Origin: Candidatus Zixiibacteriota bacterium
Lineage (GTDB): Bacteria; Zixibacteria; MSB-5A5; JAABVY01
Reading direction: 5' to 3'
Length of the DNA stretch: 13,436 nt
NCBI GenBank assembly: GCA_011777135.1
Contig: JAABVY010000264.1
Span: 224-13,659, forward strand
Each line of letters begins with the position of its first letter. Positions within the stretch are counted from its first letter, which is position 1. The notes under the pieces were generated by a model that ran no database searches, was not told where the DNA came from, and saw nothing but the letters and a program-made list of their open reading frames with translations. A program made the translations under genes and the position numbers. Positions 1 through 8,200 of the stretch are shown piece after piece.

Positions 1-103
1 TAGAGGCGAATTGATAATTGAAGTGGGAGTAGCGATAGTGCGTCCGGCCGAATTCATCATTGTCAGGGTGTCGCAGAAAACTATGGAAACCCAGGAAGAA
101 TAA
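1..103 (+). CDS. Contractile tail sheath protein, C-terminal end only
   Basis: An open frame enters from the left edge (first full codon at base 2) and stops at TAA 101-103. It encodes 33 residues including EVGVAIVRP followed by AEFIIVRVSQK. This resembles the conserved C-terminal end of phage and CIS tail sheath proteins (typically EVGVAPVRPAEFV-like followed by a strand that docks onto neighbouring subunits). The sheath polymerises around the tube and shortens to drive injection. Its position directly before the tube gene, with only three bases between, is the standard sheath-tube order. Most of the gene is outside the window, so I cannot tell whether it is one of several sheath paralogues, as in Afp/PVC clusters. 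Confidence 0.85.
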   Translation, partial: RGELIIEVGVAIVRPAEFIIVRVSQKTMETQEE

Positions 104-106
104 TAT

Positions 107-550
107 ATGCCGGTTGAAAGAAAAGATCACAGGGTAAACCTGAATTTTAAAATCGAGATCGACGGTATTGCCGAGGCCCATTTCACCAGCGTGCAGGGAC
201 TCGAGCAAAAAAGGGATGTTTTTGAATATCATGAAGGCGGAGAAAATACCCGCACATTGAAATTCCCGGGTCATTCTATGCAGAGAAATATAACTCTTAA
301 GCGTGGATATGTTGACAGCGACTCACTTTTCAAATGGCTGGCTGATTCGATCGAGAAAAATGAGCCTCTGGAGCGTAAATCGGGCTCGATAATTCTTCTG
401 GCGACCGATGGCACGGAGATCAAAAGATGGAATTTCCAGCGCGCTTTTCCGGTCAGCTGGAATATCCCGGAGCTGCGATCGGATAAAACAACGACATTAA
501 TAGAATCATTGACTTTGGCACACGAAGGACTGGAACTTGCGACAGCATAA
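107..550 (+). CDS. Inner tube protein, T4 gp19 family
   Basis: This 147-residue protein has the usual length for the gp19/Hcp-like tube family of phage tails and CIS. Recognisable features are the N-terminal NFKIEIDGI strand, the GLEQKRDVFEY loop, the LKFPGHSMQRNITLKRG segment, the FKWL helix and a C-terminal strand that ends LTLAHEGLEL. Such proteins form hexameric rings that stack into the rigid tube pushed through the target envelope by sheath contraction. The ATG follows an AGGAAG at 93-98 with 8 bases between. It lies directly after the sheath gene and its TAA overlaps the next ATG by one base (TAATG at 548-552). Only one tube gene is visible; paralogues could lie upstream. Confidence 0.93.
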   Translation: MPVERKDHRVNLNFKIEIDGIAEAHFTSVQGLEQKRDVFEYHEGGENTRTLKFPGHSMQRNITLKRGYVDSDSLFKWLADSIEKNEPLERKSGSIILLATDGTEIKRWNFQRAFPVSWNIPELRSDKTTTLIESLTLAHEGLELATA

Positions 551-3087
551 TGGATAAGCTGTGGATTGAAAAATTACGTGAGCTCAAAAGCAGGATGGAT
601 GAGCATCTTGCCGAGAAAGCTGTCTTTGAGTCTCTTCCGGAACGTACCAGCCTTGCGGCTCTAAGGGAGGGTCAGAGGCTCAAACGTAATGAGGAGCAGA
701 TCCGCGGCCATTTTGCCCAGCTGGCAGAATTTGCCACTGGTCTGCCGGCCGACAGCTTTGATTTCAGGCTGGATATAGAGACTGCTTACGAGAAGACCGC
801 CGATGGCAAATTGGCCTTTGGGCCCTCCGCCCTGATCGAAGAGGATCCGTATGTCAATTTTGATACTCATATTCTCATTGACCGAGAAGAGGAGAAAGAA
901 GAGGATGTTCCGGAATCTCCAATCCCAAAAGCCGAGTCTCCACAAGAGTTTGAGCCTAAATCGATCGCGTTCGGTGGTGAGATCGATGAAAAATATGATA
1001 AGCCCATATTCCCGGCTCTTGCAGAAATAGGAATGGCGGGAGTTCCTGCGTTTATGGCGGGAGCACGGGTCGGTGAATTGATTGAAAGGCTGTCTTCGGT
1101 TGATAAGTATGTTGAGGATATTGTCGGGAAATATGTACCGGAACCTACCCAGAGTCCTGAATCCCGAGGTTTTTATATATATGAGGGAGAGTTTGTCTAT
1201 CTCACTCGCAAGGGCAAGTGGTCTGCGGTCAAGACGACTGTCCTGGCCCAAAAGGACTATTTCAAGGAAATACCGCTGTCAGCCTCGATCTCTCGAAAGC
1301 ACATTTCAATCATTGAACCGTTCCGTGAACTGGAGGTTTCCGAGGCCGCCGATCTGATCAGCGATGATCTGGCTCAACCGGTCGCCTCAGCAAAATCCGA
1401 TCTCGGACTTGGCTACTTCCTTCCCGGAAGAAGGATTGGAAAAACCGAAGAGCCTCTTGGTGAACTACCGGGCATTCCTGTTATGGGCACGCGCGAATTT
1501 GCCGAAGATGTTACTCTTAAGGCGGATAGCAGCGGCCATCCTGTTGAGGAAATCAGCCCTGCCTATATCTTTGCTGCCGGAAGAAAAATCGACCGGGCCA
1601 GATCGTTTACGACAATTCTCAGGAGCCGCATGCAGCTTCCCAGAACCGAACCGGTCAGGAAAGCGGTGGAGTCTCTTCTGCCCGAAATGGAAGAGATTAT
1701 TATAAGAGCCCGCAAGGAGGAAACGCGTGGGGACGCGCTTACAGTTCTTGAGCGAGATTTCAATTCAATGGTAGAAGACCGTATCAAGGACTTCAAAATT
1801 GCCGCAAGATCGACCGCGCCCTCACGAATCTCGCCCGTCCTGCATGAAGGCAGGATCGAGCATCTTTTTGAAACGCCGACACAGGATTTGCTGGGTATTA
1901 TTGCCAGATATCAGACCGAAAGCGCTGGACATAAAATGCCGTCTTCTGTTTTGATCAGCAGAGTATTTGATGAGGTTCTTCCTGCGGCGTCAGAGAGTTC
2001 GCAAGCGCCTTCTGAGGTTGTAGCGCGCTCCCTGCTTGCCGGTGATGCTGCTGGCCAATTGTCACGATTCGGCCGAGCCGGAGAGAGACGGCAGCATCTG
2101 CTTCAGCAATCCGGGCCAGAAGAGGTCAGTCAGGCATCATCACCGCTATCGGGGCGAACAGTAGCAGTCCCCTCAATTTTGAGAGGAAGCGGGATTGTGG
2201 GAAGTCTTGCTGGAAGAACATCTGCAATGGCACAGGATATCGCAAGGCGCGGCCTTTCCGGAGTAGCAAGTGCCCTGGGAATCGGAGCAGGAGAAGCATC
2301 AGCCGAACAAGTTCCTGCTGGAAGATCGCAGGTGCCCGATTCCGACACTGCTGGCGGAAGGATGGCTGGGGGTATCGGCAGTTTACTGAGTAGAGGTTTC
2401 TCTCGTGCAGGATCGCTTATTTCTGGTGCACCTATGGTGGGAGGGATGATAGGTTCTGCAGCGTCTCGAGCTGCCGATTTATCTCAAAGAGTTGCGGGAA
2501 GAGTATCCGGTTTGGCGGGACGCGTAAGTTCAGCTGCAGGCGGCTTTCTGCAAAGAGCAGAATCCGGCACTTCGGGAGGAATCGGTTCTCTTGTTAGCGG
2601 TGGTTTGAGCCGGTTTGCTCGAAGATCAGCAGGATTGATGGGCGAGATTGAAGGACTGATAGGAGGAGGAGCTAGAGTGCAGGAGGAAGCTGCAGGAGGC
2701 CCCGCCCCGGGCGGTGCGGTGCAGGATACCCCCTCAACAATCGGCATCGGAAGCCTGCCGTTCAATCTCCCGCAATTACAGCGCGGTATGCCCAAGGGAT
2801 GGGATCGTCCGCCATTCGAAGTCGGCGATGCAATTCAACGCCATATCGGGGAAAGAATGCCGGAACAGGCCGGTGGTCCGGCTCAAAGAGCGGGATCAAG
2901 GCTTCAGGATTATGGCCTGTCTTTAATAGATCTCGAAGATGAAAGAGCCGGGCAGGTATGCTCTCCCCTGGAAGCGACGCGGGATGAAGAAGAGGTCGAG
3001 CTTGATGATGATACCATCGAATCGATCTACTTCCGCTTAAAAAGGATTCTTGAGACTGAAGAGGAGCGTATGGGAGGTGAAGCTTAA
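550..3087 (+). CDS. Large Gly/Ala/Ser-rich protein in the tape-measure position (unrecognised)
   Basis: I do not recognise a family for this 845-residue protein. It begins with a charged helical stretch (residues 1-65, heptad-like Leu spacing), has a mixed, partly acidic region to about 330, a helical region about 340-420, then a long Gly/Ala/Ser-rich section (about 490-740) and a strongly acidic C-terminal tail that is probably helical. The Gly-rich section contains two diverged copies of a GGIGSL.S.G.SR unit at residues 607 and 676 and small-residue stretches such as GAPMVGGMIGSAAS. There is one cysteine. It sits between tube and LysM genes, where contractile phages place the tape measure and Afp/PVC clusters place a much smaller protein (position 6). 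By position and helical content it may set tube length or fill the tube lumen; this is inference. A hub, scaffold or cargo role is also possible. It overlaps both neighbours by one base (TAATG). Confidence 0.85.
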   Translation: MDKLWIEKLRELKSRMDEHLAEKAVFESLPERTSLAALREGQRLKRNEEQIRGHFAQLAEFATGLPADSFDFRLDIETAYEKTADGKLAFGPSALIEEDPYVNFDTHILIDREEEKEEDVPESPIPKAESPQEFEPKSIAFGGEIDEKYDKPIFPALAEIGMAGVPAFMAGARVGELIERLSSVDKYVEDIVGKYVPEPTQSPESRGFYIYEGEFVYLTRKGKWSAVKTTVLAQKDYFKEIPLSASISRKHISIIEPFRELEVSEAADLISDDLAQPVASAKSDLGLGYFLPGRRIGKTEEPLGELPGIPVMGTREFAEDVTLKADSSGHPVEEISPAYIFAAGRKIDRARSFTTILRSRMQLPRTEPVRKAVESLLPEMEEIIIRARKEETRGDALTVLERDFNSMVEDRIKDFKIAARSTAPSRISPVLHEGRIEHLFETPTQDLLGIIARYQTESAGHKMPSSVLISRVFDEVLPAASESSQAPSEVVARSLLAGDAAGQLSRFGRAGERRQHLLQQSGPEEVSQASSPLSGRTVAVPSILRGSGIVGSLAGRTSAMAQDIARRGLSGVASALGIGAGEASAEQVPAGRSQVPDSDTAGGRMAGGIGSLLSRGFSRAGSLISGAPMVGGMIGSAASRAADLSQRVAGRVSGLAGRVSSAAGGFLQRAESGTSGGIGSLVSGGLSRFARRSAGLMGEIEGLIGGGARVQEEAAGGPAPGGAVQDTPSTIGIGSLPFNLPQLQRGMPKGWDRPPFEVGDAIQRHIGERMPEQAGGPAQRAGSRLQDYGLSLIDLEDERAGQVCSPLEATRDEEEVELDDDTIESIYFRLKRILETEEERMGGEA
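2368..2631 (+). repeat. Two diverged copies of a Gly/Ser-rich protein repeat
   Basis: Within the 845-residue protein, residues 607-625 (bases 2368-2424) read GGIGSLLSRGFSRAGSLIS. Residues 676-694 (bases 2575-2631) begin GGIGSLVSGGLSRFARRS. Starts are 69 residues apart. Between them lie further small-residue segments (GGMIGSAASRAA, VAGRVSGLAGRVSSAAGG) with glycines at three- to four-residue spacing. The copies are similar in protein but not identical in DNA, so this is an old internal duplication or convergent low complexity, not a recent tandem repeat. Confidence 0.6.
2661..2679 (+). promoter_or_regulatory. Possible internal ribosome-binding site and in-frame GTG start
   Basis: The sequence AGGAGGAGGAG at 2661-2671 is an excellent Shine-Dalgarno match. 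It is followed after five bases by GTG 2677-2679, which is in frame with the large gene (residue 710). Use of this start would yield a separate 136-residue C-terminal protein containing the Pro/Gly-rich linker and the acidic tail. The purine run could equally be a by-product of Gly/Glu-coding codons, so this is a weak call. Confidence 0.25.
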
Positions 3088-3707
3088 TGCCCCTTGAGAA
3101 GGCGACGATAACTAATGTCGACAAGAATGAGACCTTCAATGTGCTCTTCAACCCGACAGAATACACATTGAAAAAGCGGACGCCCTGGGCCGAGCAGCGA
3201 GTGCTGGGTCTTGATGCGCCGGCGGCATCGTTCACCACCGGTCAGCGTATGGAGCTGTCTATGGAGCTTTTCTTCGATACATTCGAGCAGAAAGAAGATG
3301 TCCGCACGCATACGCAGAAAGTCGAGACGCTTTTGATGGTCGATCCCGATAAGCATCGCCCGCCTCTGTGCTTGTTCACATGGGGTCAGTTCCAGTTCAA
3401 GGGTGTGCTTGAAAAACTTGACCAGCGCTATATCATGTTCCTCGAAGATGGTACTCCAGTCCGAGCAAAACTGAATGTGACCTTCAAGGAATATACTACG
3501 ACCTTTGAGCAGTTACAGCGTCAGCCGCGCCAGTCAGCCGATCGGGCCAAGCGAAGGATCGTGCGCAAGGGCGATACGCTCAGTCTGATAGCACACAGGG
3601 AATATAATGACGCCAGTCAATGGCGCAGGATCGCCGATTATAACCGGATCGAGGATCCATTGAATCTCGAGCCGGGTACCGAACTTGTGATACCACCCAT
3701 TACATAA
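3087..3707 (+). CDS. CIS tube-initiator / tube-baseplate adaptor with C-terminal LysM domain (Afp7/PVC7-like)
   Basis: This 206-residue protein has an N-terminal domain typical of the CIS tube family: the FNVLFNPTEYTLKKRTPW segment, then GQRMELSMELFFDTFEQKEDV, LCLFTWGQFQFKGVLEKL and FKEYTTTFEQLQ. Residues about 158-205 form a LysM domain (VRKGDTLSLIAHREYND, then ASQWRRIADYN and LEPGTELVIPP). In Afp/PVC-like particles such a protein joins the first tube ring to the spike hub; in phages the LysM part is thought to bind within the baseplate rather than to digest the cell wall. The start is well supported by GGGAGGTGA at 3072-3080. The ATG overlaps the preceding stop (TAATG) and the spike gene follows after 12 bases. 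Confidence 0.9.
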   Translation: MPLEKATITNVDKNETFNVLFNPTEYTLKKRTPWAEQRVLGLDAPAASFTTGQRMELSMELFFDTFEQKEDVRTHTQKVETLLMVDPDKHRPPLCLFTWGQFQFKGVLEKLDQRYIMFLEDGTPVRAKLNVTFKEYTTTFEQLQRQPRQSADRAKRRIVRKGDTLSLIAHREYNDASQWRRIADYNRIEDPLNLEPGTELVIPPIT

Positions 3708-3711
3708 GGAG
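3706..3711 (+). promoter_or_regulatory. Ribosome-binding site deciding the spike gene start
   Basis: AAGGAG overlaps the TAA of the LysM gene and lies eight bases before ATG 3720. A nearer ATG at 3715-3717 is in another frame and meets a stop at its third codon, so 3720 is the start used. Confidence 0.75.
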
Positions 3712-3719
3712 TTAATGAT

Positions 3720-4388
3720 ATGACTTTAGTGTCGAAAATGCGGGGAGACAGGGAGGAAGAAAGGGATACGAAATTTTATGGGGTGGTAGTAGGAATTGTA
3801 ACCAATATCGATGATCCTAATGATCTAGGCCGAATCAAAGTCAGTTTTCCATGGATGGGTGATGACCAGGAAAGTTACTGGGCGAGGGTTGCTACATTGC
3901 AGACTGGAAAAGACTATGGCACCTGGTTTATGCCCGAGGTCGGAACTGAAGTGCTAGTTGCATTTGAACATGGGGATGTGCGGTTTCCGTATGTCCTCGG
4001 TCAGCTCTGGAATGGGCAGGATGATCCCCCGGAGCCAAAAAGAGAAATGGAAAAAAACACCTACAAGATGATTAAATCAAAAAATCGATCTTATATCGTG
4101 ATGGTGGATAAGAATGATGCAGTTCAGACTAATTTCATAATGGCCAAGATCAATCAGGATGTCGAGACAACGATCTACCTGAATGGTGAGGGACTGGTCT
4201 CAATTGAGGGGAATAAGGTGCATATAAAAGGCAACCAGGAAATTATATTGGAAGCTCCCTCGGTAACTGTGGATGCAGGAACTCTCAATTTGAAGGGTTC
4301 AACCTCTGTCAAAATAGAGGGAGCAAGTATAGATGTAAAGGCCAGTGGAATTCTGAATCTTAAGGGCGCAACGGTGAATATAAACTGA
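3720..4388 (+). CDS. Central spike protein, gpV/gp5-like, without the gp27 hub domain
   Basis: The 222-residue protein starts with an OB-fold at residues about 19-103 (KFYGVVVGIVTNIDDPNDLG, then RIKVSFPW, WARVATLQTGKDYGTWFMPE, GTEVLVAFEHGD, RFPYVLGQLWNG). This is the core of phage baseplate assembly protein V and VgrG. Residues about 140-222 are short alternating strands with an approximately eight-residue period (VSIEGNKVHIKG, LNLKGSTSVKIEG), as in the trimeric beta-helix needle of gp5/VgrG. The trimer pierces the target membrane and carries the PAAR tip from the next gene. Unlike the VgrG-type spikes of Afp/PVC, no gp27/gpD-like hub region precedes the OB-fold and there is no effector extension after the needle. 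Lines sampled from this gene look more AT-rich than the gene before it. Confidence 0.92.
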   Translation: MTLVSKMRGDREEERDTKFYGVVVGIVTNIDDPNDLGRIKVSFPWMGDDQESYWARVATLQTGKDYGTWFMPEVGTEVLVAFEHGDVRFPYVLGQLWNGQDDPPEPKREMEKNTYKMIKSKNRSYIVMVDKNDAVQTNFIMAKINQDVETTIYLNGEGLVSIEGNKVHIKGNQEIILEAPSVTVDAGTLNLKGSTSVKIEGASIDVKASGILNLKGATVNIN

Positions 4389-4407
4389 TTCAGGATGGAG
4401 AGACATT

Positions 4408-4803
4408 ATGGGAATGCCCGCCGCAAAAATGGGTGATCATATAGTCGCGACCGACATACATATTATATTGGTAATAACCCCCGGCGGTATTGTGCCTACA
4501 CCCTTGCCGCACCCGTTTAACGGGATAATAAACAGCGGATGTTCAACGGATGTTAATATCATGAGCATGGGTGCGGCGGTTATGGGCAGCGAGGCCATGA
4601 ACACCCCGCCGCATATTCCACAGGGAGGAATGTTTCAAAAGCCGCCCAGCAATAAAGGCAAGATTATACGGGGGTCGGCTACAGTTATGATAAATGGTAA
4701 ACCTGCGGCACGGCTGGGTGATACTGCGATGACCTGTAACGATCCGGCTGATCTGCCAATCGGGACTGTTATCGCAGCCGGAACTGTTATGATTGGAGGT
4801 TAA
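4408..4803 (+). CDS. PAAR-like spike tip protein
   Basis: This 131-residue protein carries PAAR-type motifs at both ends: PAAKMGDHI at residue 4 and PAARLGDTAMTCNDP at residue 99, with a Gly-rich middle of short turns and strands (IIRGSATVMINGKPAARLGD). PAAR proteins fold as a small cone with a metal ion near the apex and sharpen the spike trimer. Candidate metal ligands are His11, His18, His35, Cys45, His69 and Cys110; which of these bind cannot be told from sequence alone. It ends in GGTVMIGG-like residues with no added toxin domain, so it is a structural tip. A GGAGAG site at 4397-4402 lies five bases before ATG 4408. Its placement between spike and gp25 genes matches position 10 of Afp/PVC-like clusters, apart from local order. 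Confidence 0.9.
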   Translation: MGMPAAKMGDHIVATDIHIILVITPGGIVPTPLPHPFNGIINSGCSTDVNIMSMGAAVMGSEAMNTPPHIPQGGMFQKPPSNKGKIIRGSATVMINGKPAARLGDTAMTCNDPADLPIGTVIAAGTVMIGG

Positions 4804-5205
4804 ATGCCCCGGCGCAATTTTCTCGGAGTTGGATACAAATTTCCATTTTCTGCAAACCAGCGCGGCGGAGTTGCCATGTCCCGCTATGAGGAGGATATAG
4901 AGGAAGCGATTATGCTGATAGTGGGTACAGCCTTCGGTGAAAGACAGATGCGGCCTGACTTCGGCTGTGGCATTCATGACCTCGTATTCGCCCCCAATAA
5001 TGCTAATACGCGAAGTCTGGCAGTCTACCATGTGGAGGAAGCGCTGGTCAAATGGGAGCCAAGGATTGTCGATATCGAGGTCAAAGCGCTGACCGATCCG
5101 GCACAACCGCATATAATAAATATTTCAATTGATTATAAAGTCAGAACGACGAACAATGTTTTTAATTTGGTATATCCATTTTATCTGCAAAAAAGTGAGG
5201 CCTGA
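4804..5205 (+). CDS. Baseplate wedge protein, gp25 family
   Basis: This 133-residue protein matches the gp25/TssE-type wedge family. It shows the FLGVGYKFPF opening, a helix EEDIEEAIMLIVGTAFGER, the signature MRPDFGCGIHDLVF (residues 49-62) and the EPR motif at residues 85-87 (KWEPRIVDIEV). The protein links baseplate to the first sheath ring and starts sheath assembly. Despite the family's old name it is not expected to be a lysozyme. ATG 4804 directly follows the PAAR gene stop; its GGAGGT (4795-4800) leaves only three bases of spacing. A second in-frame ATG at 4876 has GGCGGAG five bases upstream, but it would drop the conserved FLGxGxxFPF segment, so 4804 is preferred. Confidence 0.93.
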   Translation: MPRRNFLGVGYKFPFSANQRGGVAMSRYEEDIEEAIMLIVGTAFGERQMRPDFGCGIHDLVFAPNNANTRSLAVYHVEEALVKWEPRIVDIEVKALTDPAQPHIINISIDYKVRTTNNVFNLVYPFYLQKSEA

Positions 5206-8200
5206 TGCCAATAAATCCCCCAAATCTTGACGATCGGACGCACAGGGATATAATGGATGAGCTCCGGAGGCTGATACCGAAATACTGCCCGGAGTGGACA
5301 GATCATAATCCCTCTGATCCGGGAATAACTCTGCTGGAGTTATTTTCCTGGCTGACCGAAATGACAATCTATAAGCTTAACAAAGTTTCGGATAAGACCT
5401 ATGTCGCTCTTCTTGACCTGATTGGCATGTCATTGCTTCTGCCTCAGCCGGCGGAAACATATCTGACGTTCACGCCTAACAAAGGCCTGGAGAAGACAAC
5501 TATAGTGCCAAAAGGCACCCAGGTTGCCACCAGCCAAACAGAAGCGGTGGAAAGCGTTGTTTTTGAGACAGCGGAGGATTTGCATCTTTCACCTGTTAAA
5601 CTCGCCAGAGTCTTCTCCACCGCAGGCGATGCAATATCTGACAACAGCGGCTATATCAATAATCCATCTGAAGAAGGCTTTCCGGTATTCGGGGGAGTGT
5701 CGCAGATTGAAAGAGCTATCTTCATGGGGGATGAGAAGTTTTCCGCGCTCACGGAATCAGCCAGCCTTTTTCTAAGGTTTAAGGCCGCCTCCGAAGAAGG
5801 CAAGGCCCTGATGACTATGCTTCGCATGGAATATTTCAACGGCAAGCGGTTCAAAGAACTGAAGACACGGATGGTATATACCGAGGCGTTGGGAGAGAAT
5901 GAGACGCTTCTGGAGATCGTCGGCCCGCTTGCAGATTTGGAGAAAACCGACATCGATGGGGTGGAGACATACTGGTTCAAGGCCACCCTGACAGCTATAC
6001 CATCTTCGCCGGAAATCACGGAGTTGGACACGATTTCACTCGAGGCGAGGATTGTCGAGGATGGACCTCATCCGGAGGCTGGTTTTTCCAACATCGCCGG
6101 TTCGATTTTCCTTCCCCTTGATTTTTCCAAAAGTGTTTATCCATTCTCGGAAGAGCCAAAGTATGATTACACGTTGTACCTGTCATCTCCCGATATTTTC
6201 ACCAAAGAAGATTCGGAAATTATAATTGACGTAGAGCTGGCCGATCCCGCTGTTGTTGAAAAACCGGTACCATCCTCTGATTTGGAATTAATCTGGGAAT
6301 ATTTTAACGGCAAGAAATGGATCGAGCTTGGTACAACCTCTCCATCCGGCGTTTCTAGACCGGCCGGCAAATTCAATTTCACCGATTCGACGCTCGCATT
6401 TACGCATTCAGGCGAAATCAAATTTGATCGTCCCGATGATATGAAGCCGACCCAGGTTAACGGTCAGGATGGTTTCTGGGTGCGTTGCCGACTCGTCAAG
6501 GGCAATTATGGCCAGGCCGGACATTACGAGCAGGTCGGCAAGAACTGGGTCTGGAAGGACGACAATCCACTCAGACCGCCGTGCATCCGTTCACTAACTC
6601 TCAGATATAACCAGAAGGCAGTATTTTTGTCCAGTCTGAAATCTTATGCCGATTTTACATACCGCGATTTCTCGAGCAATGTCGGGGAAGAATATAAGCC
6701 TTTTCAATTGTTCGAGGAGGAGCGTGATCGTTCACCTTCATTATATCTGGGATTTGAGTCGATACTCCCCAAAGAAAGTTATTCTATCTGCTTCAATATG
6801 AAGGAAGATCAGAGGCTGCCGATTGACGAGGTTACGACCAAATATTTCGGCGAGCAGATTTTCCGGGATAATCGTGTGGAGCAGAAGATCTGGTGGGAGT
6901 ACTATAATGGTAAAGAATGGGCCGACCTAATGCCCTACGATAATACCAACAATTTCAAAAACAGCGGAATAGTACGCTTCGAATTTCCGCGTGGAATCAA
7001 GAAAATCGAAAAATTTGGAGAAGAACTTTTCTGGATACGCTGCCGTTTTCGTGACGGCGGCTATGCCGTACCGCCCGAGATGCGTGCGATCCTGATCAAT
7101 AGCGTTATTGCGCGCAATCATTCCACCATCACAAATGAAGTTCTGGGCTCATCCGACGGTACTCCTGACCAGACTTATAGATTCTCAAATCCGCCGGTTC
7201 TCGAAGGGCAGATGATTTATGTGCGGGAACAGACTCCTCCCAATAAGGAGGAGACTGGGACAATCAAAGTCGAGGAAGGTGAGGACGCCATTGAAATCGA
7301 AACTGACAGCGCCGGTAATCCATCAAAAATCTGGGTGCGCTGGCATGAAGTGGATAACTTCTATAATTCCGATGGCACTTCGAGGCATTACGTGGTTGAC
7401 CATATAACCGGCAGGATCAGATTCGGTGATGGACGAAAGGGGATGCGTCCACCCTCAGGATCGAATGCAATTGTGGCGCGCAACTACCGTACCGGCGGAG
7501 GCAGTAAAGGCAATGTGGGCACAAGAGCTCTAACCATCTTAAGGCGGTCAAATCCCTCTGTGCAGTCAGTCGTGAATCATTTTCAGGCTGTGGGCGGTTC
7601 CGACCTGGAATCGGTTTCTGACGCCAAGCTGCGCGCTCCGCAGATCTTCCGTAACAGATTCCGCGCGGTAACGTCCGAGGATTATGAATGGCTGGCCCAA
7701 AGGGCATCCTCTAATATTGCTCGTGTGCATTGCATTTCCAACACTCCCGCCGAAGGCGAGGTTACGCTGGTGATTGTGCCGAACGAATCCGCATCGCAGG
7801 AAAAGGAAGGCGCAAAGATCATGCCCACAACACAGCTTCTGAATATGGTGACGGATTATCTGGAGCCGAGGAGGCTCTTGACTACGAAATTGCATGTAAA
7901 CCGCCCCATGTATCTTGAGGTGTCCTTCGAAGTCAGCTATCAAATCAAGGCCACCGGAGCCGATCCGGAACGTGTAAAACGTGATCTGGAGAATAATATC
8001 AGGAATTATCTGCATCCGCTTCGAGGCGGAAGTGACGGCAAGGGATGGCCGTTTGGAAAAGCGCTCATGAAAACTGATCTGTATCGTGTAATTGAAGATA
8101 CAGACGGCGTTGAATATATCGATCGTCTGGAGATATTCGATGAACAGCGCAAGCTGTTTGTGGACAAGATTGCGGCTAAGCCGGACCAGCTCTTTTATGT

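Noticed and set aside
661..1251. Long minus-strand open frame (196 codons) opposite the 845-residue gene
   Set aside because: No family resemblance, no convincing ribosome-binding site, and it lies wholly inside a well-placed, translationally coupled + strand gene; a codon-bias shadow.
2762..3238. Minus-strand open frame spanning the junction of the 845-residue and LysM genes
   Set aside because: Composition of the product is low-complexity and unlike any protein; the + strand genes have clear starts and family matches.
3720..4803. Toxin or effector domain fused to spike or PAAR protein
   Set aside because: Both proteins end directly after the needle or PAAR fold, with no extension.
4543..5112. 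Minus-strand open frame opposite PAAR and gp25 genes
   Set aside because: Both + strand genes carry strong family signatures across this stretch.
4876..5205. Shorter gp25 protein starting at ATG 4876
   Set aside because: It has a fair GGCGGAG upstream, but the residues lost (FLGVGYKFPF) are part of the conserved gp25 family N-terminus.
4804..5205. Calling the gp25-like protein a lysozyme
   Set aside because: The family is historically called lysozyme-like, but gp25 proteins are structural wedge parts; the MRPDFG and EPR motifs seen are structural.
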